A DNA stretch of 64,000 nt, from the NCBI RefSeq assembly GCF_030866805.1, contig NZ_CP133019.1, positions 496,001 through 560,000 of the forward strand, written 5' to 3'. The notes under the pieces were generated by a model. That model worked only from the letters and a program-made list of their open reading frames with translations, was not told the origin of the DNA and did no database searches. The DNA comes from Microbacterium terrisoli. Lineage in GTDB: Bacteria > Actinomycetota > Actinomycetes > Actinomycetales > Microbacteriaceae. The number at the start of each line of letters is the position of its first letter. Within the stretch, counting starts at the first letter, position 1. This document shows, piece by piece, positions 21,240-30,640 of this stretch. The position numbers and the translations under genes are program-made.

Positions 21240-23743
21240 GCGCCGAACTGTTCCGTGACGTGCAGGCACCGCTTCACGAGCGCGCCCGCGACCTGCTGGA
21301 CCGACTGACCCCCGACGAGCGGATCGCCATGCTGCACCAGGCGACACCGGCGATCGAGCGTCTCGGCATCGCCGCATTCCACACCGGCTGCGAAGCGCTG
21401 CACGGCGCGGCGTGGCTGGGGGAGGCGACGGTGTTCCCGCAGCCGGTGGGGATGGCGGCCACCTGGAACACCGACCTGGTGCGTCGCATCGGCGAGGTCG
21501 CCGGCACCGAGGTGCGCGCCAAGCACGCAGCCGACCCGCTGGTGAGCCTGAACGTCTGGGCACCCGTGGTCAACACGCTGCGCCACCCCGCGTGGGGACG
21601 CAACGAAGAGGGATACAGCGAAGATCCTCACCTGACCGGGCACCTGGGCGCGGCCTACGCACGGGGTCTGCGCGGCGACCACGAGCGCGTGTGGAAGACG
21701 GTTCCCACCCTCAAGCACTTCCTCGCCTACAGCAACGAGACCGACCGTTCGACGACGTCGTCCGAGATGTCGCCACGCACCCTGCACGAAGAGGAGCTGC
21801 CGGCCTTCCGCGAGCCGCTGGCCACCCATGCGGCCGGAGCGATCATGCTCTCGTACAACCGCGTGAACGGCATTCCGGCCCATACGCAGCCCGAGCTGGT
21901 GGCCGAAGCCCGTCGCTGGTCGGACGAGTCGATCGCGGTCGTCTCGGATGCCGGGGCCCCCACGTTCGTCGTCTCGCCGCAGCGCGCCCAACCCGACCAT
22001 GCACACGCCGCCGCGGCGCTCGTGCGCAGCGGGCTGGATTCATTCACCGACAACGACGCCGACGCCGCACCCACGATCGCCCATGTGCGCGACGCCCTCG
22101 CACAGGGACTGCTGACCGCCGCCGACATCGACCAGGCGGTGCTGCGACTGCTCGAGCTGCGTCTGCGCACCGGCGAGTTCGACGGAGAGGCCGATCCGTA
22201 CGGCGGCATCGGCGCCGATGCCATCGACGCACCGGGTGCGCGCGAGCTCGCCCGCGAGGCCGTCGCCCGGTCGGTGGTCGTGCTGCGCAACGACGCCGGC
22301 GTGCTGCCGCTGAACCAGCCCGCCCGGATCGCCGTGGTGGGGCCGATGGCAGATCTGGTGCTCACCGACTGGTATTCGGGCACCCCGCCGTACTCCGTGG
22401 GGATCGCTGCGGGGCTGCGTGAGCGCTACCCCGACGCCGAGGTCGTCACCGTCACCGGCGCCGACCAGGTCACCCTGGTCGCCCCCGACGGGGGCCTGCT
22501 GGTCGCCTCGCCCGACGGGCGTGAGGTCGACACCTCGGGGCGCGTGGCCGATGAGAACAGCCTGTGGGACCTCACGGACTGGGGCGACGGCATCCTGACA
22601 CTGCGCTCCCACGCGAGCGGCCGGCTGCTGACCGGCGGCTCATGGCCCATGCGTGCCGACGCCGAGCGGGTGGGCGGCTGGGTCGTGCAGGAGAGCTTCC
22701 GCACGCACGTGCACCCCGACGGCACGCGGTCGCTGCTGCACCTCGGATCGGGCCGCTGGGTGCGCGTCGCCCGCGACTCGGGCCTGCTGCTGGCCGAGGC
22801 CCGCACCGTCGAGGAGGCGACCCGGTTCGGCGTGCGCGTCGTGAGATCGGGGCAGCAGGCGGTGGCCGAGGCCGCCGCGGCGGCCGAGGTCGTCGTGGTC
22901 GCGGTGGGCAATGATCCGCACCTGTCAGGGCGCGAGACCGAAGACCGGCCGCACCTGTTCTTGCCTGCGTCGGCGGTGGACCTCTGGCGCGCAGCGCGCG
23001 AGAGCAATGCTCGCAGCGTGCTGGCTGTCGTATCGAGCTACCCGTATGTGCTGGGCGCGGGGACGGCCGATGCCGAGACGGTGGTGTGGTCCAGCCACGG
23101 CGGGCAGGAACTCGGCCACGGCCTCGCCGACGTGCTCAGCGGCGACCGTGAGCCCGAAGGACGGCTGGCGCAGTCGTGGCCCGCCGATCCTGCGCAGGCC
23201 GGCGATCTGTTCGACTACGACACGCTGCGTCAGCAGGCGACCTACCGGCACCAGCCGGGGCGGTACGCCTTCGCTTTCGGCCACGGGCTGACGTACACGA
23301 CCGTGGAGTACGAGGGCGTCGACCTGGCTGTGCCGGCGGTGGATGCGGTGCCGCCGACGCTGCGGCATCCGGCCCTCATGCCCGCCGACGACGAGCACGT
23401 GGTCGAGGCGACCGTCACCGTGCGCAACACCGGCGACCGCGCGGCCGAAGAGCTCGTGCAGCTGTACGCGCTGCCTGAGCCGGGGCTGGAGATCGCCACG
23501 CCGCGGCGGCTGCTGGTCGCGTTCGCGCGCGTGCGGCTCGAACCGGGCGAGACCCGCCGCGTGCCGCTGCGCTTCGCCCTGGAGCGGCTCGCCGTGTGGG
23601 ACGAGTCGGCCCGCGTCGACGGGGCCGTGGACGACTGGCTGCATGCCGGAGCCCTGCGCGTGCAGCCCGGCGCCTACCGGATCGCCGCCGGCCCTTCGGC
23701 CGACGACCTGCCCGTGTCGGCGCCCCTGACGGTCGCCCCCTGA
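21236..23743 (+). CDS. GH3 beta-glucosidase with inserted beta-trefoil-like domain
   Basis: 835 residues from ATG 21236 (ATGA overlap with GH31). The order is: GH3 barrel with probable nucleophile Asp238 in VVSDAGAP; the GH3 C-terminal domain beginning VVLRNDAGVLPLNQP; an insertion at about residues 405-535; the rest of the C-terminal domain with SGRETEDR; and a fibronectin-III-like end (VTVRNTGDRAAEELVQLY). The insertion has repeated LRSHASGRLLTGG / LLHLGSGRWVRV units that look like a fascin-type beta-trefoil (inference). There is no signal peptide. It should remove beta-glucosyl units after the side chains are gone. Confidence 0.92.
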   Translation: MSAELFRDVQAPLHERARDLLDRLTPDERIAMLHQATPAIERLGIAAFHTGCEALHGAAWLGEATVFPQPVGMAATWNTDLVRRIGEVAGTEVRAKHAADPLVSLNVWAPVVNTLRHPAWGRNEEGYSEDPHLTGHLGAAYARGLRGDHERVWKTVPTLKHFLAYSNETDRSTTSSEMSPRTLHEEELPAFREPLATHAAGAIMLSYNRVNGIPAHTQPELVAEARRWSDESIAVVSDAGAPTFVVSPQRAQPDHAHAAAALVRSGLDSFTDNDADAAPTIAHVRDALAQGLLTAADIDQAVLRLLELRLRTGEFDGEADPYGGIGADAIDAPGARELAREAVARSVVVLRNDAGVLPLNQPARIAVVGPMADLVLTDWYSGTPPYSVGIAAGLRERYPDAEVVTVTGADQVTLVAPDGGLLVASPDGREVDTSGRVADENSLWDLTDWGDGILTLRSHASGRLLTGGSWPMRADAERVGGWVVQESFRTHVHPDGTRSLLHLGSGRWVRVARDSGLLLAEARTVEEATRFGVRVVRSGQQAVAEAAAAAEVVVVAVGNDPHLSGRETEDRPHLFLPASAVDLWRAARESNARSVLAVVSSYPYVLGAGTADAETVVWSSHGGQELGHGLADVLSGDREPEGRLAQSWPADPAQAGDLFDYDTLRQQATYRHQPGRYAFAFGHGLTYTTVEYEGVDLAVPAVDAVPPTLRHPALMPADDEHVVEATVTVRNTGDRAAEELVQLYALPEPGLEIATPRRLLVAFARVRLEPGETRRVPLRFALERLAVWDESARVDGAVDDWLHAGALRVQPGAYRIAAGPSADDLPVSAPLTVAP

Positions 23744-23798
23744 CCCCCTGGGTCGGCCTCGCGCGCGGGGCGGGGCGCGCGGCGCGCGGCGGGGCGGG

Positions 23799-25079
23799 TC
23801 AGGGGAGCAGGGCGGAGGCCTGGTGGGCGGCGCCCAGGGCGACGTACTCGGCCGGAGACGGCACCTCGACAGGGACGCCCAGGACGTCCGGTGCGATGCG
23901 GCGAACCGCCTCCGACTGCGCGCCACCGCCGATCAGCAGTGCACGCCGCAGGGGCACGCCGGCCGATCGCAGCTGCTGCATTCCGAACGCGAGCCCGCCC
24001 AGCATCCCCTCGACCGCCGCGCGGGCGAGGTTCTCGCGAGTCGTCGAGGCCAGCGTCATGCCGCTGAGGGTCGCCGTCGCGTCGGGCAGGTTCGGCGTGC
24101 GCTCGCCCTCGAAGTAGGGCTGCAGCGACAGCCCGCCGGCACCGGCGGGTGCCGCCAGCGCGAGGTCGCTGAGACCGGCATGGTCGACGCCGAGCAGTCC
24201 GGCTATCGCGTCCAGCACCCGGGCCGCGTTCAAGGTCGCCACCAGGGGCAGCCAGGCGCCGTCGGCCGAGGCGAAGCCGGCGATCGTTCCCGTGGGGTCG
24301 GTGATGCGCTCGGCGCTCACGGCGAACACGGTGCCGCTCGTGCCGATCGACACGACCGCGTCACCGGGCCGTGCGCCCAGGCCCAGCCCGGCCGCGGCGT
24401 TGTCGCCGGCGCCGGCGCCGGCCAGCCTGCCGGCCGGGTCGGTCACCGACTGGGTCGGGCCGAGCACGCGCGGCAGCACGACGTCGTGGCCGAGGGCGGC
24501 CACCAGCAGTTCGCGGTCGTAGCCTGACGGGCCCCAATAGCCGGTGCCCGAGGCATCCGACCGATCGGTCACCAGCTCAGAGAGATCGGGGTTGTCGGGA
24601 CCGAACCCGCGCAGCCGCCAAGTGAGCCAGTCGTGCGGCAGCGCGACGGCCGCCACGCGTGCGGCGTTCTCGGGCTCGTTGTCGCGCAGCCAGCGCAGCT
24701 TGGTGATCGTGAACGATGCGACCGGCACCAGTCCCGTGCGGGCGGCCAGCGTCTCGGCGCCGAATTCGGCGATGAGATCGGATGCCGTCCCCGCCGATCG
24801 GGTGTCGTTCCACAGCAGAGCCGGGCGGATGACGCGTCCCGCGTCGTCCAGCACCACCATGCCGTGCTGCTGCCCGCCGATCGCCCACGCCTCGACGCCG
24901 TCGAGGCCGCCGGCCGCACCGATCGCCGACTGCAGTGCCTGCCACCAGGCTTCGGGGTCGACCTCGGTGCCTTCCGGGTGGGATGCACGCCCTTCACGGA
25001 CGATCGCCCGGGTGGCGGCATCCATCACGACGACCTTGCACGACTGGGTCGACGAGTCGACCCCCAACACCTGCGCCAT
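23799..25079 (-). CDS. xylB: xylulokinase
   Basis: A 426-residue FGGY-family kinase starting [16 protein letters not shown], with the phosphate-1 loop at the N-terminus and the ATP-site GTSGTVFAV and [12 protein letters not shown] further on. [11 protein letters not shown] is typical of XylB. ATG 25079 has GAGGAAGAG before it; the in-frame ATG at 25103 does not. It phosphorylates D-xylulose to xylulose 5-phosphate. It is downstream of xylA in the same direction, separated by a 73-bp palindrome. Confidence 0.94.
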   Translation of the reverse strand: MAQVLGVDSSTQSCKVVVMDAATRAIVREGRASHPEGTEVDPEAWWQALQSAIGAAGGLDGVEAWAIGGQQHGMVVLDDAGRVIRPALLWNDTRSAGTASDLIAEFGAETLAARTGLVPVASFTITKLRWLRDNEPENAARVAAVALPHDWLTWRLRGFGPDNPDLSELVTDRSDASGTGYWGPSGYDRELLVAALGHDVVLPRVLGPTQSVTDPAGRLAGAGAGDNAAAGLGLGARPGDAVVSIGTSGTVFAVSAERITDPTGTIAGFASADGAWLPLVATLNAARVLDAIAGLLGVDHAGLSDLALAAPAGAGGLSLQPYFEGERTPNLPDATATLSGMTLASTTRENLARAAVEGMLGGLAFGMQQLRSAGVPLRRALLIGGGAQSEAVRRIAPDVLGVPVEVPSPAEYVALGAAHQASALLP

Positions 25080-25106
25080 GCTCTTCCTCTGTTCGTGCGA
25101 CATCGA

Positions 25107-25179
25107 CCGTGAGAGTGCATCTGCGCCGTGAGAGAGGGGGTGACACCCGCAGTCTCACCCGTCAGATGCACTCTCACGG
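25107..25179. repeat. 73-bp full-length palindromic element (family D, copy 1)
   Basis: CCGTGAGAGTGCATCTG (25107-25123) pairs perfectly with its complement at 25163-25179, and inner arms (GTGAGA/TCTCAC, GGGTG/CACCC) continue to the exact centre at 25143. It occupies most of the xylA-xylB gap. A second copy of equal length is at 45953-46025, with paired substitutions in the stem. Confidence 0.8.
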
Positions 25180-25193
25180 ATGGAGGGGTCGGG

Positions 25194-26381
25194 TCAGCGG
25201 GCGCCGAGCAGGTGCTCGGTGGCCAGCTGCTGCAGACGGACGAATCCGAAGCCGCGCGCGCCGAAGTACGCGTTGGCGTCGAAGTCCTCGAACGCCGACC
25301 GGTCGGCGAGCAGTTCGGCGTAGCTCTCGCCGTCGCCGAGGGTCGGCTGGGCGAGCTCTGCCACGCGCGAGGCCTCGAGCGCCTGCTGCACCTCGGGGTC
25401 GGCGCGGAAGGCCGCTGCCCGCTCCTTGAGCAGCAGGTACGTGCGCATGTTGGCTGCGGCCGAGTCCCAGACACCGGTCTCGTCCTCGGTGCGCGAGGGC
25501 TTGTAGTCGAAGTGGCGGGGGCCTTCGTAGGCCGGTCCGCCGTTCGGCCCGCCGTTTTCGAGCAGGTCGACCAGCGCGAACGCGTTGTGCAGGTCGCCAT
25601 GGCCGAACACCAGGTCCTGGTCGTACTTGATGCCGCGCTGACCGTTCAGGTCGATGTGGAACAGCTTGCCGTGGTAGAGCGCCTGCGCGATGCCGGCGGC
25701 AAAGTTCAGCCCCGCCATCTGCTCGTGCCCGACCTCGGGGTTCAGACCGACCATGTCGGGGTGGGCCAGCGAGCCGATGAACGCGAGGGCGTGCCCGACG
25801 GTGGGGAGCAGGATGTCACCGCGGGGCTCGTTCGGCTTCGGCTCGATCGCGAACCGCAGGTCGTACCCCTTGTCGATCACGTACTCCGACAGCAGGTTCA
25901 CCGCCTCGCGGTAACGCTCCAGCGCCGAGCGGATGTCTTTCGCCGCGTCGTATTCGGCGCCCTCGCGGCCGCCCCACATCACGAGCGTGGTGGCGCCCAG
26001 TTCGGCGGCCAGGTCGACCTGACGCAGCACCTTGCGCAGGGCGTAGCGGCGCACGCTGCGGTCGTTCGAGGTGAACCCGCCGTCCTTGAACACGGGCGGG
26101 CTGAACAGGTTCGTGGTGACCATCGGCACCTTCAGGCCTGTGGAGGCCAGCACGCCCTTGAGGCGGTCGATCTGACTCTGACGCTCGGCCTCGGTGGAGC
26201 CGAACGCGAACAGGTCGTCGTCGTGGAACGTCAGGCCGTATGCGCCGAGCTCGGCGAGCTTCTCGACGACATGCACGACGTCCATCGGCGGGCGGGTCGG
26301 CCCGCCGAACGGATCGGTGCCGTTGTAGCCGATCGTCCACAGTCCGAAGGTGAACTTGTCTGCGGGGGTGGGGGTGACCAT
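25194..26381 (-). CDS. xylA: xylose isomerase
   Basis: 395 residues, the length of actinobacterial xylose isomerases. The protein starts [18 protein letters not shown] at ATG 26381 with AAGGAG upstream. Metal- and substrate-site motifs are [11 protein letters not shown] (catalytic His), IEPKPNEP and [17 protein letters not shown]. It converts D-xylose, here probably released by the GH31 enzyme, to D-xylulose for XylB. It is divergent from the ROK-family regulator; the gap holds a candidate operator. Confidence 0.96.
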   Translation of the reverse strand: MVTPTPADKFTFGLWTIGYNGTDPFGGPTRPPMDVVHVVEKLAELGAYGLTFHDDDLFAFGSTEAERQSQIDRLKGVLASTGLKVPMVTTNLFSPPVFKDGGFTSNDRSVRRYALRKVLRQVDLAAELGATTLVMWGGREGAEYDAAKDIRSALERYREAVNLLSEYVIDKGYDLRFAIEPKPNEPRGDILLPTVGHALAFIGSLAHPDMVGLNPEVGHEQMAGLNFAAGIAQALYHGKLFHIDLNGQRGIKYDQDLVFGHGDLHNAFALVDLLENGGPNGGPAYEGPRHFDYKPSRTEDETGVWDSAAANMRTYLLLKERAAAFRADPEVQQALEASRVAELAQPTLGDGESYAELLADRSAFEDFDANAYFGARGFGFVRLQQLATEHLLGAR

Positions 26382-26400
26382 GGGAGGCTCCTTCATAAAT

Positions 26401-26420
26401 GTTGCTGACGACAACGTATA
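26401..26420. promoter_or_regulatory. candidate xylA promoter with overlapping operator
   Basis: On the minus strand TATACG (26415-26420) could be a -10 box, with TGGACA upstream at short spacing. GTTGCTGACGACAAC (26401-26415) has GTTG/CAAC arms and would cover the transcription start, a good place for XylR. Assigned by position only. Confidence 0.4.
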
Positions 26421-26518
26421 GCAGAATGGATGCCGTGTCCAGTGGTTCGTGGTGATGCACAACAAATCCCGTACAGTGGTCGCGTGGGCGATGCACAGAC
26501 ATCGCCGAGGGAGGGCGC

Positions 26519-27697
26519 ATGGCGACCAAACAGGGAGTGCGCAGAGCGAACCTGGCCGCCGTGCTGCGGCTCGTCCATCGCGAGGGTCCGCTCTCTCGCG
26601 CGGCGCTCACGCAGGCGACGGGGCTGAACCGCTCCACGGTCGGAGACCTGGTCGCCGCCCTCGCCGATGCGGGCCTGGTCGTCGAGCACGAGCCCGATGC
26701 GCTGCGCAAAGTGGGGCGGCCGTCGCCGGTGGTCGCCGCGGTGCCCGAGATCGTCGCGATCGCCGCCAACCCCGAGGTGGACGCGCTCACGATCGCCGCC
26801 GTGGGCCTGGACCGCGGCATCCGCGCGCGTGTGCGCCTGGAGCGAGACACCCTGCTCACACCCGAAGAGACGGCACAGCTGATCGGCGAGCAGCTCGCGC
26901 AGTGGCGTCGCGGCCCGCTGCGCAGGTCGCGGCCGGTCGCGGTCGGCGTCGCCGTACCGGGGCCGGTGCGCGCCTCGGACGGATTCGTGCGGGCCGCACC
27001 GCACCTGAAGTGGACCGGTGCCGCCCTCGCGCCGATGGTCACGCAGGCCACACGACTGCCCGCCGTGATCGGCAACGACGCCAACATGGGTGCCGTCGCC
27101 GAGCATCTGTTCGGAGCCGCGCACCGCCAGGACGACGTCGTCTACCTCAACGGCGGCGCCAGCGGCATCGGCGGCGGGATCATCCTCGGCGGCAGGCTCG
27201 TGACCGGCGTCGGCGGGTACACCGGGGAGTTCGGCCAGAACCGCCCCGCCGTCGCGTGCGAGGACGACCGCCGCAGTCCCGACGGCGTGCTCGAAGACGA
27301 GGTGAGCCGTGCGCGTCTGCTCGAGGCGGTCGGACTGCGCGGTGTCGACGACGCCCAACTGGCCGCGGCGCTGGCCGCGGGGGCTTCCGGCGGCGCGGCA
27401 GAGGGCGGCGCGGGGGCGAGCGCCGCCGCCGAAGTCGCCCGGCAGCGGCGCATCCTCGCCACGGCGCTGGCCAACGCGGTCAATGCGTTGAACCCGTCGG
27501 TCGTCGTGCTCGGCGGGTTTCTCGCGATCCTCGCGGCCGCCGATGTGCCGGGCCTGCTCGCCGACGTCCAGGCGCAGACGATGGATGCCACCTCCGAGCA
27601 CCTCGAGATCCGCCCGGCCACGCTCGCCGACGACCGCCTGCTGATCGGGGCCGCCGAAGCCGCGTTCGCGGCGCTCCTGCACGATCCCCTCGGCTGA
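26519..27697 (+). CDS. xylR: ROK-family regulator, XylR-like
   Basis: 392 residues with GAGGGAGG before ATG 26519. A winged helix occupies the N-terminus ([20 protein letters not shown]), followed by a ROK sugar-kinase-like domain ([26 protein letters not shown]). The usual ExGH is EFGQ here and the CxCGxxGC zinc motif is absent, as in degenerate ROK repressors without kinase activity. An Ala/Gly-rich loop sits near residues 285-305. It is divergent from xylA-xylB, the standard arrangement of a xylose-responsive repressor. Confidence 0.87.
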   Translation: MATKQGVRRANLAAVLRLVHREGPLSRAALTQATGLNRSTVGDLVAALADAGLVVEHEPDALRKVGRPSPVVAAVPEIVAIAANPEVDALTIAAVGLDRGIRARVRLERDTLLTPEETAQLIGEQLAQWRRGPLRRSRPVAVGVAVPGPVRASDGFVRAAPHLKWTGAALAPMVTQATRLPAVIGNDANMGAVAEHLFGAAHRQDDVVYLNGGASGIGGGIILGGRLVTGVGGYTGEFGQNRPAVACEDDRRSPDGVLEDEVSRARLLEAVGLRGVDDAQLAAALAAGASGGAAEGGAGASAAAEVARQRRILATALANAVNALNPSVVVLGGFLAILAAADVPGLLADVQAQTMDATSEHLEIRPATLADDRLLIGAAEAAFAALLHDPLG

Positions 27698-27715
27698 CCA
27701 GGCGAGGCTGACGAG

Positions 27716-27734
27716 CCGGGCTGACCAGGCCCGG
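27716..27734. terminator. short hairpin between converging genes
   Basis: CCGGGC and GCCCGG enclose a 7-base loop after the xylR stop. A 12-base direct repeat GGCTGACCAGGC also lies here. It is a weak candidate because the stem is only 6 bp and no T-run follows. Confidence 0.35.
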
Positions 27735-27745
27735 CCGGCGGAGCG

Positions 27746-28225
27746 TCAACGGCCGAGTGCCGCCAGGGTCAGGCCGACCGGGATGCTCACGGCGAGCAGG
27801 ATCACGATGATCCGGAACGTCCAGAGGGCACCGGGGTGGGCCGGTGCCCGGTCGCGGTGGGTGGCGACCACGACCAGGATGAGCGCGATCATCAGCATCG
27901 CGCCCGAGACGAAGGTGAGGGCGATCACGCCGGAGAACTGACCGACGAGCACTCCGACGTTGCCGAGCGTGAACAGCACGAACGAGGTCCAGGTGATCGG
28001 CTGGCGGGCGTTGGGGGCGAGCCATCCCATGGCGGCGCCCAGCACAGCCTGTGCCACGCCGGACACGAGCACGATGTAGGCCGTGGCCCATGCCGTCTTC
28101 TGGGTCGTCGAGTAGGCGGTGGCCGCGGCCAGCATGCCGCCGGCGATCACGCTGACCAGCGCGCAGACGAAGAACGGGAGTGCCCGCCGCAGCACGGCGG
28201 ACACTCCCATCGTGGCAGTGCTCAC
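27746..28225 (-). CDS. small integral membrane protein, function unknown
   Basis: 159 residues with about five hydrophobic segments and little else. GTG 28225 overlaps the stop of the E2 gene by 4 bases (GTGA), so it is translated with the dehydrogenase operon; an in-frame ATG lies at 28210. I do not recognise a family. Coupling to the dehydrogenase genes is the only functional hint. Confidence 0.7.
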   Translation of the reverse strand: MSTATMGVSAVLRRALPFFVCALVSVIAGGMLAAATAYSTTQKTAWATAYIVLVSGVAQAVLGAAMGWLAPNARQPITWTSFVLFTLGNVGVLVGQFSGVIALTFVSGAMLMIALILVVVATHRDRAPAHPGALWTFRIIVILLAVSIPVGLTLAALGR

Positions 28226-29604
28226 ACCAGGATCCGCAGCGGCTCGGCGAGCAGTTGCGTGAGATCGCGCAGGAACGCCGCGGCGGACGCGCCGTCGAGC
28301 ACGCGGTGGTCGACGGTCAGCGTCAGCCGGGTGCGCGGGCGCACCTGCACTTCGCCGTCGATCACGACGGGCTCGTCGACCGTCGACCCGACCGCCAGGA
28401 TCGCCGCCTCAGGCGGGTTGATCACGGCGGTGAACGAGTCGATGCCGAACATGCCGAGGTTCGAGACCGAGAACGTGCCGCCGGTCATCTCGTCGACTTT
28501 CAGACGGCCGGCGCGCGCACGGGCGGCGAGGTCCTTGACCTCGGCGCCGATCGCCGAGACCGACTTGCGGTCGGCATCCTTGACCACGGGCACCACCAGG
28601 CCGTCTTCGAGCGCGACGGCGACACCCACGTTCACGTGCTTGTGCCGCAGGATCGCGTCACCGCCGAACGAGGCGTTCACCTCGGGGTGTGCGGCCAGGG
28701 CCACGGCCACGGCGCGCACGACCAGGTCGTTGACGCTGATCTTCACGCCCGATTCGGCCAACCGCGTGTTGATGTCACGGCGCACCTCGGTCAGGCGCGA
28801 GGCATCCAGCACCGTCGTCAGCTGGAACACCGGGACGAGCGCCGCCTCGGTCAGCCGACGCGCGGTCACCTTGCGGATCTGCGACATCGGCACGCGCTCA
28901 TCGTCGTCCAGCGCGGTCGCGACGGGTGCGGCCGACGGGGCGGGCGCGGCAGCGGCCGGGGCGGTGGGGGCGGATGCCGCAGCCGGCGCGGCCTGCTTCT
29001 GCCCGGCGCCGTCGGAGCCGAGCAGCTGCTCGACGTCGGCACGGACGATCCGGCCACCCGGGCCGGTGCCGGTGATCGTGGCGAGGTCGATGCCGTGGCT
29101 GCGTGCGAGCGAGCGCACGAGCGGGGTCGCCTTGATCCGCGACCCCGACGATGCGGGGGGCTCGGCCTCTTCGGCGTCGGTCTCGTCCGCAGGCGACGGG
29201 GCCGGCTGCGCTTGTGCAGCGGGCGCGGCGGGAGCCGCGGTCTCGGCAGGCGTCTGGGCAGGCGCTTCGGCCTGCTGCTCGGCGGCGTCTTCGGCGGCGG
29301 GGGCGGCGGCCTCGGCGGGAGCGGCCGCGGGGGCCGCGGCATCCGACCCTCCACCGGAGCCAGAGCCGGAGCCGTCGCCGATCACGGCGATGGGCGCCCC
29401 GATCGCGACGTTCTCACCCGGCTGCACCAGGATCTTCTCGAGCACGCCTGCTTCATAGGCCTCGAGATCCATCACCGCCTTGTCGGTCTCGATCTCGGCG
29501 AGCACGTCGCCGCGCTCGATCTTGTCGCCCTCGGCTTTGAGCCACTGGGCGATGGCACCTTCGGTCATCGTGTCCGAAAGGCGGGGCATGAACACATCAG
29601 GCAT
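28222..29604 (-). CDS. pdhC: dihydrolipoamide acyltransferase, E2 of a pyruvate-type dehydrogenase
   Basis: 460 residues. An N-terminal lipoyl domain carries the lipoyl Lys in ETDKAVMDLE; an Ala/Pro/Glu-rich linker follows (about residues 80-165); then a peripheral-subunit-binding domain (ATPLVRSLARSHGIDL) and a catalytic acyltransferase domain with the DHRVLDG active-site motif. It passes acyl groups from E1 to CoA in the cytoplasm. It lies 17 bases after E1beta. No E3 gene is adjacent, so a shared dihydrolipoyl dehydrogenase from elsewhere is assumed. Confidence 0.92.
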   Translation of the reverse strand: MPDVFMPRLSDTMTEGAIAQWLKAEGDKIERGDVLAEIETDKAVMDLEAYEAGVLEKILVQPGENVAIGAPIAVIGDGSGSGSGGGSDAAAPAAAPAEAAAPAAEDAAEQQAEAPAQTPAETAAPAAPAAQAQPAPSPADETDAEEAEPPASSGSRIKATPLVRSLARSHGIDLATITGTGPGGRIVRADVEQLLGSDGAGQKQAAPAAASAPTAPAAAAPAPSAAPVATALDDDERVPMSQIRKVTARRLTEAALVPVFQLTTVLDASRLTEVRRDINTRLAESGVKISVNDLVVRAVAVALAAHPEVNASFGGDAILRHKHVNVGVAVALEDGLVVPVVKDADRKSVSAIGAEVKDLAARARAGRLKVDEMTGGTFSVSNLGMFGIDSFTAVINPPEAAILAVGSTVDEPVVIDGEVQVRPRTRLTLTVDHRVLDGASAAAFLRDLTQLLAEPLRILV

Positions 29605-29621
29605 CGCTTACGGTCCTCCTC

Positions 29622-30635
29622 TTAGCGCGCGAACCGCGTCGCATCCAGCTGTTCGTTGATGACCCGGATCAGCGCATCGGCGTCCGGGAGGGCGATCTTC
29701 TCCAGCGACTTCGCGTACGGCAGCGGAATCTCGGCCGCCGCGACCCGCCGCACCGGGGCATCGAGGTAGTCGAACGCCCCCTCTTGGATCGTCGCGGCGA
29801 TCTCGGCGCCGATCCCGTAGGTCAGCCAGTCGTCTTCGAGCACGACCGCCTTGCCGGTCTTCATGACCGAACGGCACACCGTCTCGCGGTCCAGCGGCCG
29901 CAGGCTGCAAAGGTCCACGACCTCGACCGACACGCCCTGCGGCGCGAGCCGCCTGGCGACGTCTGCGGCGATGACGGCCGAGCGCGAGTAGCCCACGACG
30001 GTGATGTCGGTGCCGGGCACCGTCACCTTGGCGCGGCCGAACTCGGCGACCCGCGTCTCGGCGGGCACGGGGCCCTTCGTGTTGTACAGCGAGAGGTTCT
30101 CCAGCAGCAGCACGGGGTCGTTGTCGCGGATCGCGGCGGTCAGCATCGCCTTGGCATCGGCCGGAGTCGACGGCGCGAGCACCTTCAGCCCCGGGACGTG
30201 CGCGTACCAGACCTCGAGGTTCTGCGAGTGCGTGGCCGCCAGCTGCTGGCCGCCGCCGCCCGGGGTGCGGATCACCATCGGCACGGCGGTCTGCCCGCCG
30301 AACATACCGTAGATCTTCGCCGCGTGGTTCACGATCTGGTCGATCGCGATCAGCGAGAAGTTGATCGTCATGATCTCCACGACGGGGCGCATGCCCAGCA
30401 TCGCGGCGCCGATCGCGGCCCCGGTGAAGCCCTCTTCGGCGATCGGAGTGTCACGCACCCGCTCGGGCCCGAACTCGTCGAGCAGGCCCGCGGTGATCTT
30501 GTACGACCCCTCGAACTTGCCGATCTCCTCACCGAGCAGGATGACGCTCTCGTCGCGCAGCATCTCGTCGCGCAGCGCGTCGTGCAGAGCCTGACGGTAG
30601 GTGATCTCGGGCGTGGTCTTGTCGTTGTCGGCCAT
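29622..30635 (-). CDS. pdhB: dehydrogenase E1 component beta subunit
   Basis: 337 residues from ATG 30635 (MADNDK). The AGGAGG ribosome site is 10 bases upstream of this ATG, whereas the ATG at 30644 that overlaps the E1alpha stop is only 1 base from it. The transketolase-like fold is seen in LLGEEIGKFEGSYKIT, RVRDTPIAEEGFTGAAIG and VVLEDDWLTYG. With E1alpha it forms the thiamine-dependent decarboxylase of a heterotetrameric 2-oxo acid dehydrogenase; pyruvate is the likeliest substrate, acetoin or branched-chain acids being alternatives. Confidence 0.92.
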   Translation of the reverse strand: MADNDKTTPEITYRQALHDALRDEMLRDESVILLGEEIGKFEGSYKITAGLLDEFGPERVRDTPIAEEGFTGAAIGAAMLGMRPVVEIMTINFSLIAIDQIVNHAAKIYGMFGGQTAVPMVIRTPGGGGQQLAATHSQNLEVWYAHVPGLKVLAPSTPADAKAMLTAAIRDNDPVLLLENLSLYNTKGPVPAETRVAEFGRAKVTVPGTDITVVGYSRSAVIAADVARRLAPQGVSVEVVDLCSLRPLDRETVCRSVMKTGKAVVLEDDWLTYGIGAEIAATIQEGAFDYLDAPVRRVAAAEIPLPYAKSLEKIALPDADALIRVINEQLDATRFAR

Positions 30636-30640
30636 CGCCG

